64,000 bases of DNA from Saprospiraceae bacterium (GTDB taxonomy: Bacteria > Bacteroidota > Bacteroidia > Chitinophagales > Saprospiraceae). Below the pieces are notes generated by a model. It worked only from the letters and a program-made list of their open reading frames with translations. It made no database searches and was not told the origin of the DNA. Shown one piece after another: positions 44,679 through 52,591 of the stretch. The position numbers and the translations under genes are program-made. The DNA lies in the NCBI GenBank assembly GCA_016787345.1, contig JAEUUU010000085.1, positions 1-64,000 of the forward strand, given 5' to 3'. How positions within the stretch are numbered: the stretch's first letter is position 1; each line of letters starts with the position of its first letter.

Positions 44679-45089
44679 TCAGGCCGGGGTGTTTTGTTCG
44701 CCTTTGGCAGCGAGGATTCCCGGCCGGTATTTTACGTTGATATTCAGCCACATAAGCCGTGAAATACGGAAGATGTAGATAAAGTCGGTGGCCAGAAAAA
44801 CGCCCAGCAGGCTAAATGCGGCGGTTTGGCTCCAGCCCATTCCCCAGTGAAAAAGCGCGACAAAAAGCAGGCAGAACCAGCCCGTCCAGATATAACTGAT
44901 AAACATGGCGCCGTAGTAATAGCCCGGCTCCGGGAAGTAGTTGAGGCCGCATTTCGGGCAGCGTTCGAGCATGTCAAAGGGTTTGACGAACGACCAGGAG
45001 CCCGTTTCAAAAGTTTCGCCTTCGTGGCATTGCGGGCATTTGAGGTGGAAAATGCTGTACGACTTGGAGCCTTTTTGCAAAAACGACAT
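44679..45089 (-). CDS. DUF983 family protein with zinc-ribbon start and two membrane helices
   Basis: A 136-residue protein. I start at 45087-45089 since a -7-like element at 45111-45118 makes the earlier ATG unlikely. Residues 10-45 hold two Cys pairs (HLKCPQCHEGE and ERCPKCGLNY) for zinc. They are followed by two or three membrane helices (GAMFISYIWTGWFCLLFVAL and AFSLLGVFLATDFIYIF). The family is widespread in Bacteroidota; function is unknown. It is divergent from the AraC-type gene. Confidence 0.9.
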   Translation of the reverse strand: MSFLQKGSKSYSIFHLKCPQCHEGETFETGSWSFVKPFDMLERCPKCGLNYFPEPGYYYGAMFISYIWTGWFCLLFVALFHWGMGWSQTAAFSLLGVFLATDFIYIFRISRLMWLNINVKYRPGILAAKGEQNTPA

Positions 45090-45110
45090 GACAGGTAGTG
45101 TATTTTCAGG

Positions 45111-45118
45111 CAAAGGTC
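45111..45118 (-). promoter_or_regulatory. -7 promoter element of the DUF983 gene
   Basis: GACCTTTG on the minus strand, one mismatch to TAnnTTTG, lies 22 bases before the ATG at 45089. Confidence 0.4.
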
Positions 45119-45193
45119 GGCTGTTGCGGCATCGAGGGTATGGTACAAAAACACGGCATAGTTGACCTTTTTACCGGTATTCGAACCGATTCG

Positions 45194-45201
45194 TACTTTT
45201 G
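45194..45201 (+). promoter_or_regulatory. -7 promoter element of the AraC-type gene
   Basis: TACTTTTG matches TAnnTTTG, 29 bases before the ATG at 45231. This decides the start over the in-frame ATG at 45162, which lies upstream. Confidence 0.5.
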
Positions 45202-45230
45202 CTGCTGTTGCCGCGTCGGCATTTCATCCT

Positions 45231-46112
45231 ATGTCAAAAAAAATACCTACATACAGTATTTGTAATCTGCTCGGCGCCGACCGCTGCATGAACGAGATAG
45301 TCGTGATGCGTATTCGCGAGTTTTTGCAAAAACACGGTGATCTCACTTTCCCGCACCGCCACGATTTTTACCAGATCGTGCTGTTTACCCAGGGCGGGGG
45401 GAAGCACTCCATTGATTTTCAGACTTTCGACGTGCGGCCGCACCAGATCTATTACATGGCGCCGGGGCAAATCCACACCTGGCAATTCGACGAACTTACC
45501 GACGGTTACCTGATCAATTTCAATGAATCGTTTTTTACGGCTTTTTGCCACAATCCCTTCTTTCTGAGGGAGTTTCCCTTGTTTAACATTGTGATTGGCA
45601 GCCCGGTCAATACGCTCGACATGTCGTGCTGTACGGAGGTGGAACAAACCCTGGCCCAGATGCTGGAAGAGTTTGGCCGCGATGCGGAGTTTCGGATGGA
45701 TATTTTACGCGGTATGTTGATTACGGTTCTGGTGCGTTTGTCGCGCTCTGCGCCCAGCACTTTCCGCGAACACACGTCGAAACACAACGTGGCGATCATG
45801 CGGCAGTTTGAGAAGATGATCGAGGTTCATTTTCGGGAAAAACGCCTGCCGAAAGAGTACGCGGAAATGCTGTTCGTCACGCCCAACCACCTCAATGCGC
45901 TCACCAAAGACGCCCTGGGCAAAAGCGCCGGCGAACTGATCCGCGACCGGGTGCTGCTGGAAGCCAAGCGCCTGCTGGTCAACTCCGACCTGATGATCTC
46001 CCAGATCGCCGATACGCTGAATTTTGAGGACAACGCGTACTTCACGCGCTTTTTTAAGAAGTACACAGGAGCGACGCCGGAGCAGTTCAGGGCGACGCAG
46101 GCGGTGGGGTGA
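45231..46112 (+). CDS. AraC-family transcriptional regulator
   Basis: A 293-residue protein. The N-terminal half (about 1-150) is a cupin-like sensing domain with FPHRHDFYQIVLFTQGGGKH and YYMAPGQIHTWQFDELTDGY. The C-terminal part (about 195-290) is a two-HTH AraC domain, LPKEYAEMLFVTPNHLNALT and ISQIADTLNFEDNAYFTRFF with the final KKYTGATPEQFR. Such regulators respond to small ligands and switch nearby genes. It is next to the eCIS operon, rightward, with 209 bases between. It could control that operon, but it could equally serve other targets. Confidence 0.93.
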   Translation: MSKKIPTYSICNLLGADRCMNEIVVMRIREFLQKHGDLTFPHRHDFYQIVLFTQGGGKHSIDFQTFDVRPHQIYYMAPGQIHTWQFDELTDGYLINFNESFFTAFCHNPFFLREFPLFNIVIGSPVNTLDMSCCTEVEQTLAQMLEEFGRDAEFRMDILRGMLITVLVRLSRSAPSTFREHTSKHNVAIMRQFEKMIEVHFREKRLPKEYAEMLFVTPNHLNALTKDALGKSAGELIRDRVLLEAKRLLVNSDLMISQIADTLNFEDNAYFTRFFKKYTGATPEQFRATQAVG

Positions 46113-46139
46113 ACTTGTAAAAAAGCGCAATGGGTATTG

Positions 46140-46166
46140 CCGGAACAACTTGATTCCGGTCTCTTT
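46140..46166 (+). terminator. Weak hairpin after the AraC-type gene
   Basis: CCGGAA and TTCCGG (46140-46145, 46154-46159) form a short stem with an 8-base loop, followed by TCTCTTT. It may end the AraC transcript ahead of the eCIS operon. Confidence 0.35.
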
Positions 46167-46247
46167 CGACCAGATCTTCACATTTACTGATTCGGAAAGA
46201 CTTGGGTGACCAAGGTCATGCGGTACTCCAATGGGGGTCATTTGCAT

Positions 46248-46266
46248 TGCATTGACTGCCAATGCA
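46248..46266. promoter_or_regulatory. Inverted repeat in front of the eCIS operon
   Basis: TGCATTG and CAATGCA are a perfect 7-base dyad around a 5-base spacer, 55 bases before the first eCIS gene. A TTTG at 46241-46244 lies next to it. This is a candidate operator or promoter overlap for the operon; no clear -7 box could be chosen. Confidence 0.4.
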
Positions 46267-46321
46267 TATTTACTGTGAAAAGGGTAGAAAGGGTAAATGC
46301 AAACCATTAATGTTTTGGGGT

Positions 46322-46909
46322 ATGATTCATTCACTTTTGGCTTTCATAAAAAGGAGAATATCTGCTGCTTGGGGTGGAGTGGTTCATATTGGGGGAATAG
46401 ATGTAGTGAATTACATCGATCAGGGAAGCGACCCGCCTTCTTTTCATGCCAAGATTAACCTTTTGGTCATCCGGCTGGAGCAGGAAACGCAGTTGCAGCA
46501 AGCGGAGCGCTTTAGTTATCAGGATGATGAAGGGCGGAGTTTTAAATCGCAACCTCCTTTGTACTTGAATGCCTACGTTTTAGTGGCCGCAAAACCTAAT
46601 CCGGGAGATAGCAATAACTACTACAACTACGAAGGCGCCCTTCAGAACCTCTCGAAGGTATTGGCATTGTTTCAGGCCAATCCGGTATTCAAGGCGGAAA
46701 CCGATCCGGATTTCCCATCAGAGCTGGAGCAAATTATTGTTGAATTAGCCCCATTGACCCTGACTCAGCAAAACGAAATTTGGTCTTCTCTTAAGACGGC
46801 TTTCCTGCCTTCGGTATGCTACAAGATGAAGATGCTGGTATTCCGGGAACAGCCTGTCGTAGGAGAGGGCGAAATCGAATCTCTTGTATTAAATCCCCAA
46901 TCATCATGA
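46322..46909 (+). CDS. DUF4255 family eCIS tail-cap/terminator protein (Afp16/Pvc16-like)
   Basis: A 195-residue protein. The start is at the ATG at 46322 because eCIS caps begin with MIHSLLAFIKRR-type sequence; an upstream in-frame ATG adds an unlikely lead. The body matches DUF4255 or Pvc16: HAKINLLVIRLEQETQLQ, PPLYLNAYVLVAAKP, YEGALQNLSKVLALFQANPV and ELEQIIVELAPLTLTQQNEI. In the Afp and PVC particles this protein caps the tube and sheath and ends the tail at its set length. It opens the operon here. Its last codons overlap the next gene start (ATGA). Confidence 0.85.
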   Translation: MIHSLLAFIKRRISAAWGGVVHIGGIDVVNYIDQGSDPPSFHAKINLLVIRLEQETQLQQAERFSYQDDEGRSFKSQPPLYLNAYVLVAAKPNPGDSNNYYNYEGALQNLSKVLALFQANPVFKAETDPDFPSELEQIIVELAPLTLTQQNEIWSSLKTAFLPSVCYKMKMLVFREQPVVGEGEIESLVLNPQSS

Positions 46910-47931
46910 ACTACTGCCCGCTGCTGACCATTCAACTCTTACACGCCTATTATATAAGTGGCAAGAGTGCTGATTTCCGGCTTGTGCCGTCGGCAGAAAC
47001 CATACGGCTAATGGAAGGGCACCGCTTGATGTGGCGGGAAAAAAAGTCGGCCTGGCAAATAACAACCAGCCTTAATGATGATGGCGCCCCGTTTCTCCCA
47101 ATGGATGAAGCGACAATTTTGCGTTTTTATTTAAGTGCAACCACACCGGGCATCATCCATGTAACCGACTGGGATCAGGCAGCAGGAGTGCCGCTTGACT
47201 TTGGAAAAGTATTGGCTGGGCATCTTTTTCTTCATTTTACTTACGACGGGACTTCCTCTTTGAAGGGTGGGGTATACCGGCACTTTGAAACGGAAGTGCT
47301 GAAAGTAAAATCGCCAGGACTGGAAGAGGCTTTTTTTCTTCAGGGGTCATTGCTGCCTGGTATCTTGATATCAGACCTGACGATAGGGGGAGAACAGGTC
47401 GCCATCCAATTCGATCCTGATCAGAAAAAACTGACGCTGGATACCACTCGATACCAACCCGGCGCTGAGTTGCTTGTGAGATATCCCGCCATTCCGGCCT
47501 GGGCAAGAGGGGTGATCGGCGTAGTAGATATTCCATTAGATTCTCCCAATGCAATAAGGCAGGTGTTTGACCTGAGTTTCTCTGTGCGCAGGGTGAAGTG
47601 GAAGTACTATGTAGCCGCCAGGGAGACATTCGATACATTTTCCATGGCTGACATGCCGGATAGTTTGCAGGATGGCAGTACTGGGACGATCGAATTTATC
47701 CCACAGGATATCAGACTGTTAGAAGAATCGGATCTTATGGCAGACTGGATGAAAAGAAAATTTTCTTCAATGGCCAATCTGGTCCGGTTCACCTCGAAGG
47801 AGGAAGTGGCTTTCAGTGAAAAAACACAAAAAAATATTTGCCTGATGGGTAACGGGCGCGCGCTTCTGGCTCACCTGCCCGTGCCATCCCTTGAAAGACC
47901 TGACAAACAGATTGTTACTTATATCTCATAA
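46906..47931 (+). CDS. Unrecognised eCIS-locus protein
   Basis: A 341-residue protein, overlapping the DUF4255 gene by ATGA, so it is translated with the eCIS set. I do not recognise a family. The start MNYCPLLTIQLLHAYYISGK and the middle part ILISDLTIGGEQVAIQFDPD look beta-rich, with an LKGGVYRHFETEVLKV region. No signal or membrane helix is seen. From its place between the cap and sheath genes, it is either a second cap-type protein or an assembly factor. Cargo is less likely since effectors often lie at the other end. Composition is a little more AT-rich than the housekeeping genes. Confidence 0.62.
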   Translation: MNYCPLLTIQLLHAYYISGKSADFRLVPSAETIRLMEGHRLMWREKKSAWQITTSLNDDGAPFLPMDEATILRFYLSATTPGIIHVTDWDQAAGVPLDFGKVLAGHLFLHFTYDGTSSLKGGVYRHFETEVLKVKSPGLEEAFFLQGSLLPGILISDLTIGGEQVAIQFDPDQKKLTLDTTRYQPGAELLVRYPAIPAWARGVIGVVDIPLDSPNAIRQVFDLSFSVRRVKWKYYVAARETFDTFSMADMPDSLQDGSTGTIEFIPQDIRLLEESDLMADWMKRKFSSMANLVRFTSKEEVAFSEKTQKNICLMGNGRALLAHLPVPSLERPDKQIVTYIS

Positions 47932-47949
47932 CTATTTAATTCCTGGATT

Positions 47950-50208
47950 ATGGATTATAGTCAATTAAAAAGACCGGGGGTGTACCTCGAAGAAATAGCC
48001 CTCTTGCCGCCGTCGGTGGCGGGGGTGTCGACAGCAGTGCCTGCGTTTATTGGATACACAGAAAAGGGCCCCCCAGGAAAGTCGGTCAAAATTGCCACTA
48101 TGGTTGATTTTATTTCAATTTTTGGCGGCCCCCTCAAAATGGAATATTCCGTAAAAGCAGCCCAAGATGAATCAGACTATGTGATAACATCTTGTGAATT
48201 AACTACAACAAAAAAATGCTACCTGTATCATTCGGTACGTGCGTTTTTTCAACTTGGGAAAGGACCATGTTATATTGTGTCTACAGGTTATTATGATGGA
48301 CTCGATACGTATCCTCTTGACAACCCATCTGAATATGAAAGATTTGAATACGCATTAAATGCATTGGAAAACGAAGATGAGCCGACGCTACTGCTGTTCC
48401 CTGATGCTACCGCGTTTAAAAATGAAACTGATTACTATACCTTATGTAATCAAGCTCTTGGACAATGCGAAAAACTGAAAAACCGATTTGTAATTTTAGA
48501 TGTAATTCAAAAAAGCTCAGAAGAAACAAAATCAGCTGCTGATGTTTCAATGACTGACTTTAGGGAGGGAATAGGTATGCAATCTATATCGAAGCTGAAA
48601 TATGGCGCCGCATACTTTCCTTTTATTGATACTATATTTCAATATGAATACGACGAGTCACTCACGATGGTTCAAGTGGGCACTACATCCGTTGAAACTG
48701 ATGTGCAGGGGTTACGTATTTCTTACCTAAAAAGGGATAATAGAGTTCCGGGTGTTGAGATAATCAACAGTAAACCATCTTTATATTTTGAAAAAGATAA
48801 TAATAAATGGCTAATTGAGATAAAAGGATTGGGTGATGGATGTGCTCCCAATGACCTTATATCTGTACTCCCAGACTCATGTGTTGGATATTCGATAGGA
48901 GCAGAAGGTAGCGAAGAGGAGACAATTGGGGCAGAGACAACTTTTATCAAAGATGAGAAGTATAATTTCATTTCAGGCTTGAAGGGACTCAGAATTCAAG
49001 CAAACGAAAATGATAAAGGACTTCCCAAGGTGGCATTTTGTGAGGGAAATAACCTTGACTTTACAATAATTGCTGATGAAAATAAGCTAATTATTCACCT
49101 GCCTTCGGGATCTCCGAAAACCGCAGAAGAGGTTTTGTCAGCATGGAATGCCAAGATTAGTGGTGAACTAGCATTCGACGCATTATCCTTTACATTTAGC
49201 AAATTGGGAGACGGGTCTGGTGAAATAAAACTAAGCGATGGACCTCCCAGGCGAGGTGTCGTATTTGAGGGGGAAAACGTGATAAATGAGCAACCAGAAA
49301 GAATATTTCTGTTGGTTTATTATGGCGACCTAATAATTGACGCTATAAAACCAATCAGATTTGACTTTGTGGTGAAAAATATATCCTCCGGCGCCACTCC
49401 AAGTCTAGCCATCATTGGACTAGGACAGGATGGAACAAGTTCAGATGAAATTGCTGGTGCAGCGATAGATTTTGACATTTATCCATTCAGAATTGAAAAA
49501 TTACCAATTGACAATGAAACACCTGATTCATCTCTCTCTTCTGGTTCTCAATCATTAGCCAGTCTTCAAGACACCCGCACAGGGTTATACAATCTCATCA
49601 AGCGCAAGATTGAAGGGGAACGAGTGAGCATGCTACCTCCAAGCGGCGCTATTGCAGGCCTTTTCGCGGCAGTTGATGGCACGCGAGGTGTTTGGAAGGC
49701 GCCCGCAAACATTGGCTTAATTGGTGTTGTAGGCCCAAGCTTGCGGTTGACTGACTCTGATCATGAAAATTTGAATGTTAACGCAGATACCGGCAAATCC
49801 ATCAACGCCATCCGCAATTACACCGGCAAAGGCACTATGGTAATGGGCGCCCGCACCCTCGCTGGCAACGACAATGAATGGCGTTACGTCAACGTCCGTC
49901 GACTTTTCATCATGGCGGAAACTGCCATAAAAAAAGCGACCGAAGCATTCATTTTCGAGCCGAATACCACCACGACCTGGCTAAAAGTCAAGGGTATGAT
50001 CGAAAGTTACCTCCATGGATTGTGGCAAAGCGGCGCACTGGCCGGATCCAAACCCGAACAGGCTTATTTCGTCAATGTCGGACTGGGCAAAACCATGTCG
50101 CAGGATGATATCCTCAACGGACGTATGCTTGTGGATGTCGGCCTTGCAGCCGTACGTCCCGCCGAGTTCATCGTCCTTCGTTTTTCGCATAAAATGCAGG
50201 AGGCGTAG
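47950..50208 (+). CDS. eCIS contractile sheath protein with inserted region
   Basis: A 752-residue protein with the sheath start DYSQLKRPGVYLEEIALLPP and the VPAFIGYTEKGPPG strand, and the sheath end with LKVKGMIESYLHGLWQSGAL, NVGLGKTMSQDDILNGRM and FIVLRFSHKMQEA. Between about residues 246 and 540 is an insert; inside it GLPKVAFCEGNNLDFTIIAD and ITAEEVLSAWN-type strands look like a beta-sandwich decoration. The sheath contracts to drive the tube through the target envelope, and inserts of this type point outward. Afp has three sheath genes; this window has only one, so one protein may build the whole sheath. About 48,100-49,780 is AT-rich in contrast to the 3' end. Confidence 0.9.
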   Translation: MDYSQLKRPGVYLEEIALLPPSVAGVSTAVPAFIGYTEKGPPGKSVKIATMVDFISIFGGPLKMEYSVKAAQDESDYVITSCELTTTKKCYLYHSVRAFFQLGKGPCYIVSTGYYDGLDTYPLDNPSEYERFEYALNALENEDEPTLLLFPDATAFKNETDYYTLCNQALGQCEKLKNRFVILDVIQKSSEETKSAADVSMTDFREGIGMQSISKLKYGAAYFPFIDTIFQYEYDESLTMVQVGTTSVETDVQGLRISYLKRDNRVPGVEIINSKPSLYFEKDNNKWLIEIKGLGDGCAPNDLISVLPDSCVGYSIGAEGSEEETIGAETTFIKDEKYNFISGLKGLRIQANENDKGLPKVAFCEGNNLDFTIIADENKLIIHLPSGSPKTAEEVLSAWNAKISGELAFDALSFTFSKLGDGSGEIKLSDGPPRRGVVFEGENVINEQPERIFLLVYYGDLIIDAIKPIRFDFVVKNISSGATPSLAIIGLGQDGTSSDEIAGAAIDFDIYPFRIEKLPIDNETPDSSLSSGSQSLASLQDTRTGLYNLIKRKIEGERVSMLPPSGAIAGLFAAVDGTRGVWKAPANIGLIGVVGPSLRLTDSDHENLNVNADTGKSINAIRNYTGKGTMVMGARTLAGNDNEWRYVNVRRLFIMAETAIKKATEAFIFEPNTTTTWLKVKGMIESYLHGLWQSGALAGSKPEQAYFVNVGLGKTMSQDDILNGRMLVDVGLAAVRPAEFIVLRFSHKMQEA

Positions 50209-50250
50209 GGCCACGGTTGAAACAATGTTCAAACTGTAAAAACACCAATC

Positions 50251-50727
50251 ATGGCAACCAACAGAGATACAATAAAAGGCAGTTATCCGCTGCCGGTCTA
50301 CAATTACCGGGTGGAAATTGACGGCAGGTCAATCGCTTTTTCAGAAGTGTCGGGCCTAAGTATGGCATTTGAAACCAAAACATACAAGGAAAGCCCGACC
50401 GACGGCACGCAAGCCCCCAGGGTCATGCAAATGCCTATGCAGGCTACCCCGCCGACCATTACCCTGAAACGGGGCATTGTACGCGGGGGCGAACGACTAA
50501 TGGAATTGTACAATTGGCTGAAAAGCATTCAATCGAACGTGGTCGATAAAAAAGATATCACCATCAGCCTCTGCGATGAAACCGGGACCCCGGTCATACA
50601 ATGGCTGGTCATGGATGCTTTCCCCAAAAAACTGGACGCACCTTCTTTTACAGCCGAATCCAATGACGCCGCAATAGAGTCTATGGAACTCGTAGCGGAC
50701 CGCATTATGATTTCGGCAGCAAGTTGA
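50251..50727 (+). CDS. eCIS tube protein 1 (Afp1-like, T4 gp19 type)
   Basis: A 158-residue protein. TIKGSYPLPVYNYRVEIDGR, SFSEVSGLSMAFETKTYKES-type strands, TLKRGIVRGGERLMELYNWL and AFPKKLDAPSFTAESNDAAI identify it as a gp19-family tube protein. Hexameric rings of it stack to form the inner tube that carries cargo. It is the first of three such genes. The next starts 5 bases after its stop codon. Confidence 0.9.
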   Translation: MATNRDTIKGSYPLPVYNYRVEIDGRSIAFSEVSGLSMAFETKTYKESPTDGTQAPRVMQMPMQATPPTITLKRGIVRGGERLMELYNWLKSIQSNVVDKKDITISLCDETGTPVIQWLVMDAFPKKLDAPSFTAESNDAAIESMELVADRIMISAAS

Positions 50728-50732
50728 TTGTC

Positions 50733-51188
50733 ATGGCTACTTCGACAAATATCATCCGGGGCAAATACCCCTTGCCGGTGTACAATTATCGTGTGACTAT
50801 CGATAATGAACCGCACGGCTTTTCAGAGGTGTCCGGGTTAAATATTCAGTATGAAGCCATTACGTACAAACATGGTCTGAGCTGGCGCGAAGGACCTGTG
50901 CAGATGCCGGGAATGTCCGCCGAGGTAAAAATAACCCTCAAGCGGGGGCTGGTCAGGGCGCGTAGTTTCTTGCTTCAATGGCTGGAGTCCGCCCGGCGGC
51001 ATCAAGTGGTAAAACACGATCTGACCATCGATCTGTGCGACGAACAGGGAACGCCGGTAGTGAGTTGGAAAATAATCAACGCTTTCCCGCTGAAACTGGA
51101 GGCCCCGAGTCTGAACAGCGATTCCAATGAACTCGCCGTCGAAAGTATCGAACTGCTGGCCGCCGGCATCGCCATGACCTTTCACTAG
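50733..51188 (+). CDS. eCIS tube protein 2 (gp19 type)
   Basis: A 151-residue paralogue of the previous gene with the same opening (GKYPLPVYNYRVTIDNEPHG, FSEVSGLNIQYEAITYKHGL) and closing (AFPLKLEAPSLNSDSNELAV). The start is the ATG at 50733; a TTG nearer the stop of the preceding gene is less likely. It would form the other tube ring set, or the ring next to the baseplate. It lies between tube 1 and the more distant tube 3. Confidence 0.88.
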   Translation: MATSTNIIRGKYPLPVYNYRVTIDNEPHGFSEVSGLNIQYEAITYKHGLSWREGPVQMPGMSAEVKITLKRGLVRARSFLLQWLESARRHQVVKHDLTIDLCDEQGTPVVSWKIINAFPLKLEAPSLNSDSNELAVESIELLAAGIAMTFH

Positions 51189-51208
51189 GCTGTAAAATAC
51201 ACCGACCC

Positions 51209-51691
51209 ATGCCCGATAAAATCACGTTTCCGAAATTGTCTTTTACCGACTATCCGCCGGTTGTATTCCATTTTCAGGTGCATTTCCTGACGGGCGGCGT
51301 AGTGCCCAATGAAGTGGACATCCGTTTCCAGAAACTGTCGGGTCTGTCGGCCGACATCAGCCCGGAAACCTACGAAGAAGGAGGGCAGAATCTGTACACG
51401 CATCGCTTTCCCAACCGGATTAGTTATGGCAACCTGGTGCTGGAACGTGGTATGGTCATCGGCTCCATATTGGGACTGGAATTCAATACGGCGATGAGTA
51501 TGTTCCGGTTTTACCCCAGTAACGTGATGGTCATGTTGCTCAATGCTGATAGTGAGCCTGTGGCCAATTGGATGTTTTTCAAGGCCTATCCGGTCAAGTG
51601 GGCCATTTCCGATCTGGATGCCAACTCCAACCAGATTGCGATCGAAAGTATGGAATTGGCCTACACGCGCTTCCAACGACTAACCTTGTAA
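51209..51691 (+). CDS. eCIS tube protein 3 (Afp5-like)
   Basis: A 160-residue gp19-type protein, further diverged: FPKLSFTDYPPVVFHFQVHF, VDIRFQKLSGLSADISPETY, LVLERGMVIGSILGLEFNTA and AYPVKWAISDLDANSNQIAI. In Afp this position is held by the tube-initiator Afp5, which makes the first ring on the spike-side hub. It runs 21 bases after tube 2 and 10 bases before a 52-residue gene. Confidence 0.86.
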   Translation: MPDKITFPKLSFTDYPPVVFHFQVHFLTGGVVPNEVDIRFQKLSGLSADISPETYEEGGQNLYTHRFPNRISYGNLVLERGMVIGSILGLEFNTAMSMFRFYPSNVMVMLLNADSEPVANWMFFKAYPVKWAISDLDANSNQIAIESMELAYTRFQRLTL

Positions 51692-51701
51692 ATGACGACT
51701 T

Positions 51702-51860
51702 ATGCCGGTAGAAATTAAAAAATTGATCATTCAGGCCAAGGTATCTGCACCGAAAAGCGCGCCAGCCCCTTCCGGCAAACAGGAGGTGGAAACGGAGCAG
51801 ATCATTGAAGCCTGCGTAAAAGCGGTATTAAAGATTCTGGAAAAACAAAAACTGCGCTGA
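51702..51860 (+). CDS. DUF5908-like eCIS micro-protein
   Basis: A 52-residue gene. The start MPVEIKKLIIQAKV matches the DUF5908 opening that is common in eCIS loci, and the rest is a short helix rich in glutamate and lysine (EQIIEACVKAVLKILEKQ). No function is known. Its place between tube 3 and the LysM gene is the usual one, so it is probably part of the particle or its assembly. It ends 2 bases before the next start. Confidence 0.75.
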   Translation: MPVEIKKLIIQAKVSAPKSAPAPSGKQEVETEQIIEACVKAVLKILEKQKLR

Positions 51861-51862
51861 GT

Positions 51863-52591
51863 ATGGCTATCGAGAACCTGTTTTACAAGTTGGAAAAACT
51901 CAAAATCAAAGCTTTCCTCAATGCTGAGCGCAGAGGAATGCCCGAAGACGAGATAGAGGTGATGTTCAATCCAACCTCCTACGCAATGACGTATTCCAAC
52001 AAGTTTGAAAAAACGCCTACGGCAGGTCAGCAAAATAGGGAGGCCAAATATACCGGCGGAGGCGAGCAACAACTGACCCTTGACTTGTTCATCGACGGCA
52101 CAGGCGTCAGCGATATGGGTATCGAATCTCTGCTGGGCATTGGAACCCCAAGCGTGGAAAAACAGGTGGCGAAGTTTATGCGCTATTGTTACCAGATAGA
52201 AGAAGAAATCCATCAACCCTATTTCCTGACGATCGAATGGGGCAACCTGAGATTTGACTGCCGCATGTCTTCGGTGAACATCACGTACAGCCTGTTTGAT
52301 CAGGCAGGCAAACCGCTGCGGGCCAAACTGAATGCAACGTTTATCGAAGCGCTTTCACCCGAGAAGGCTCAAAAGTCGCCCGAGGGCAGATCCAGCGACC
52401 TCACCAAGGCTGTTCAGGTAAAGATGGAAGACACGCTGCTCCTGCTTACCAAACAGGTGTACGGTTCCATGGATTATTATACCTGGGTGGCCCGGTACAA
52501 CGATCTCGATCAGTTCAGAAAACTCCAGCCGGGCAGCCAACTGGTTTTCCCTCCCCTGGAAACCTTAAAAGCAAAGTATGAGCAAGGTTGA
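51863..52591 (+). CDS. LysM-type eCIS tube/spike adaptor (Afp7/Pvc7-like)
   Basis: A 242-residue protein. The N-terminal three quarters is CIS adaptor-like, with KLKIKAFLNAERRG, EVMFNPTSYAMTYSNKFEKT and AKYTGGGEQQLTLDLFIDGT. A LysM-like C-terminus spans about 195-242 (WVARYNDLDQFRKLQPGSQL). In Afp and PVC it links the tube to the VgrG-like spike in the hub. Its last 14 bases overlap the next gene. Confidence 0.88.
   Translation: MAIENLFYKLEKLKIKAFLNAERRGMPEDEIEVMFNPTSYAMTYSNKFEKTPTAGQQNREAKYTGGGEQQLTLDLFIDGTGVSDMGIESLLGIGTPSVEKQVAKFMRYCYQIEEEIHQPYFLTIEWGNLRFDCRMSSVNITYSLFDQAGKPLRAKLNATFIEALSPEKAQKSPEGRSSDLTKAVQVKMEDTLLLLTKQVYGSMDYYTWVARYNDLDQFRKLQPGSQLVFPPLETLKAKYEQG

Noticed and set aside
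50724..50732. TTG start for the second tube gene
   Set aside because: The ATG at 50733 gives the same opening as tube 1 and needs no rare start codon.
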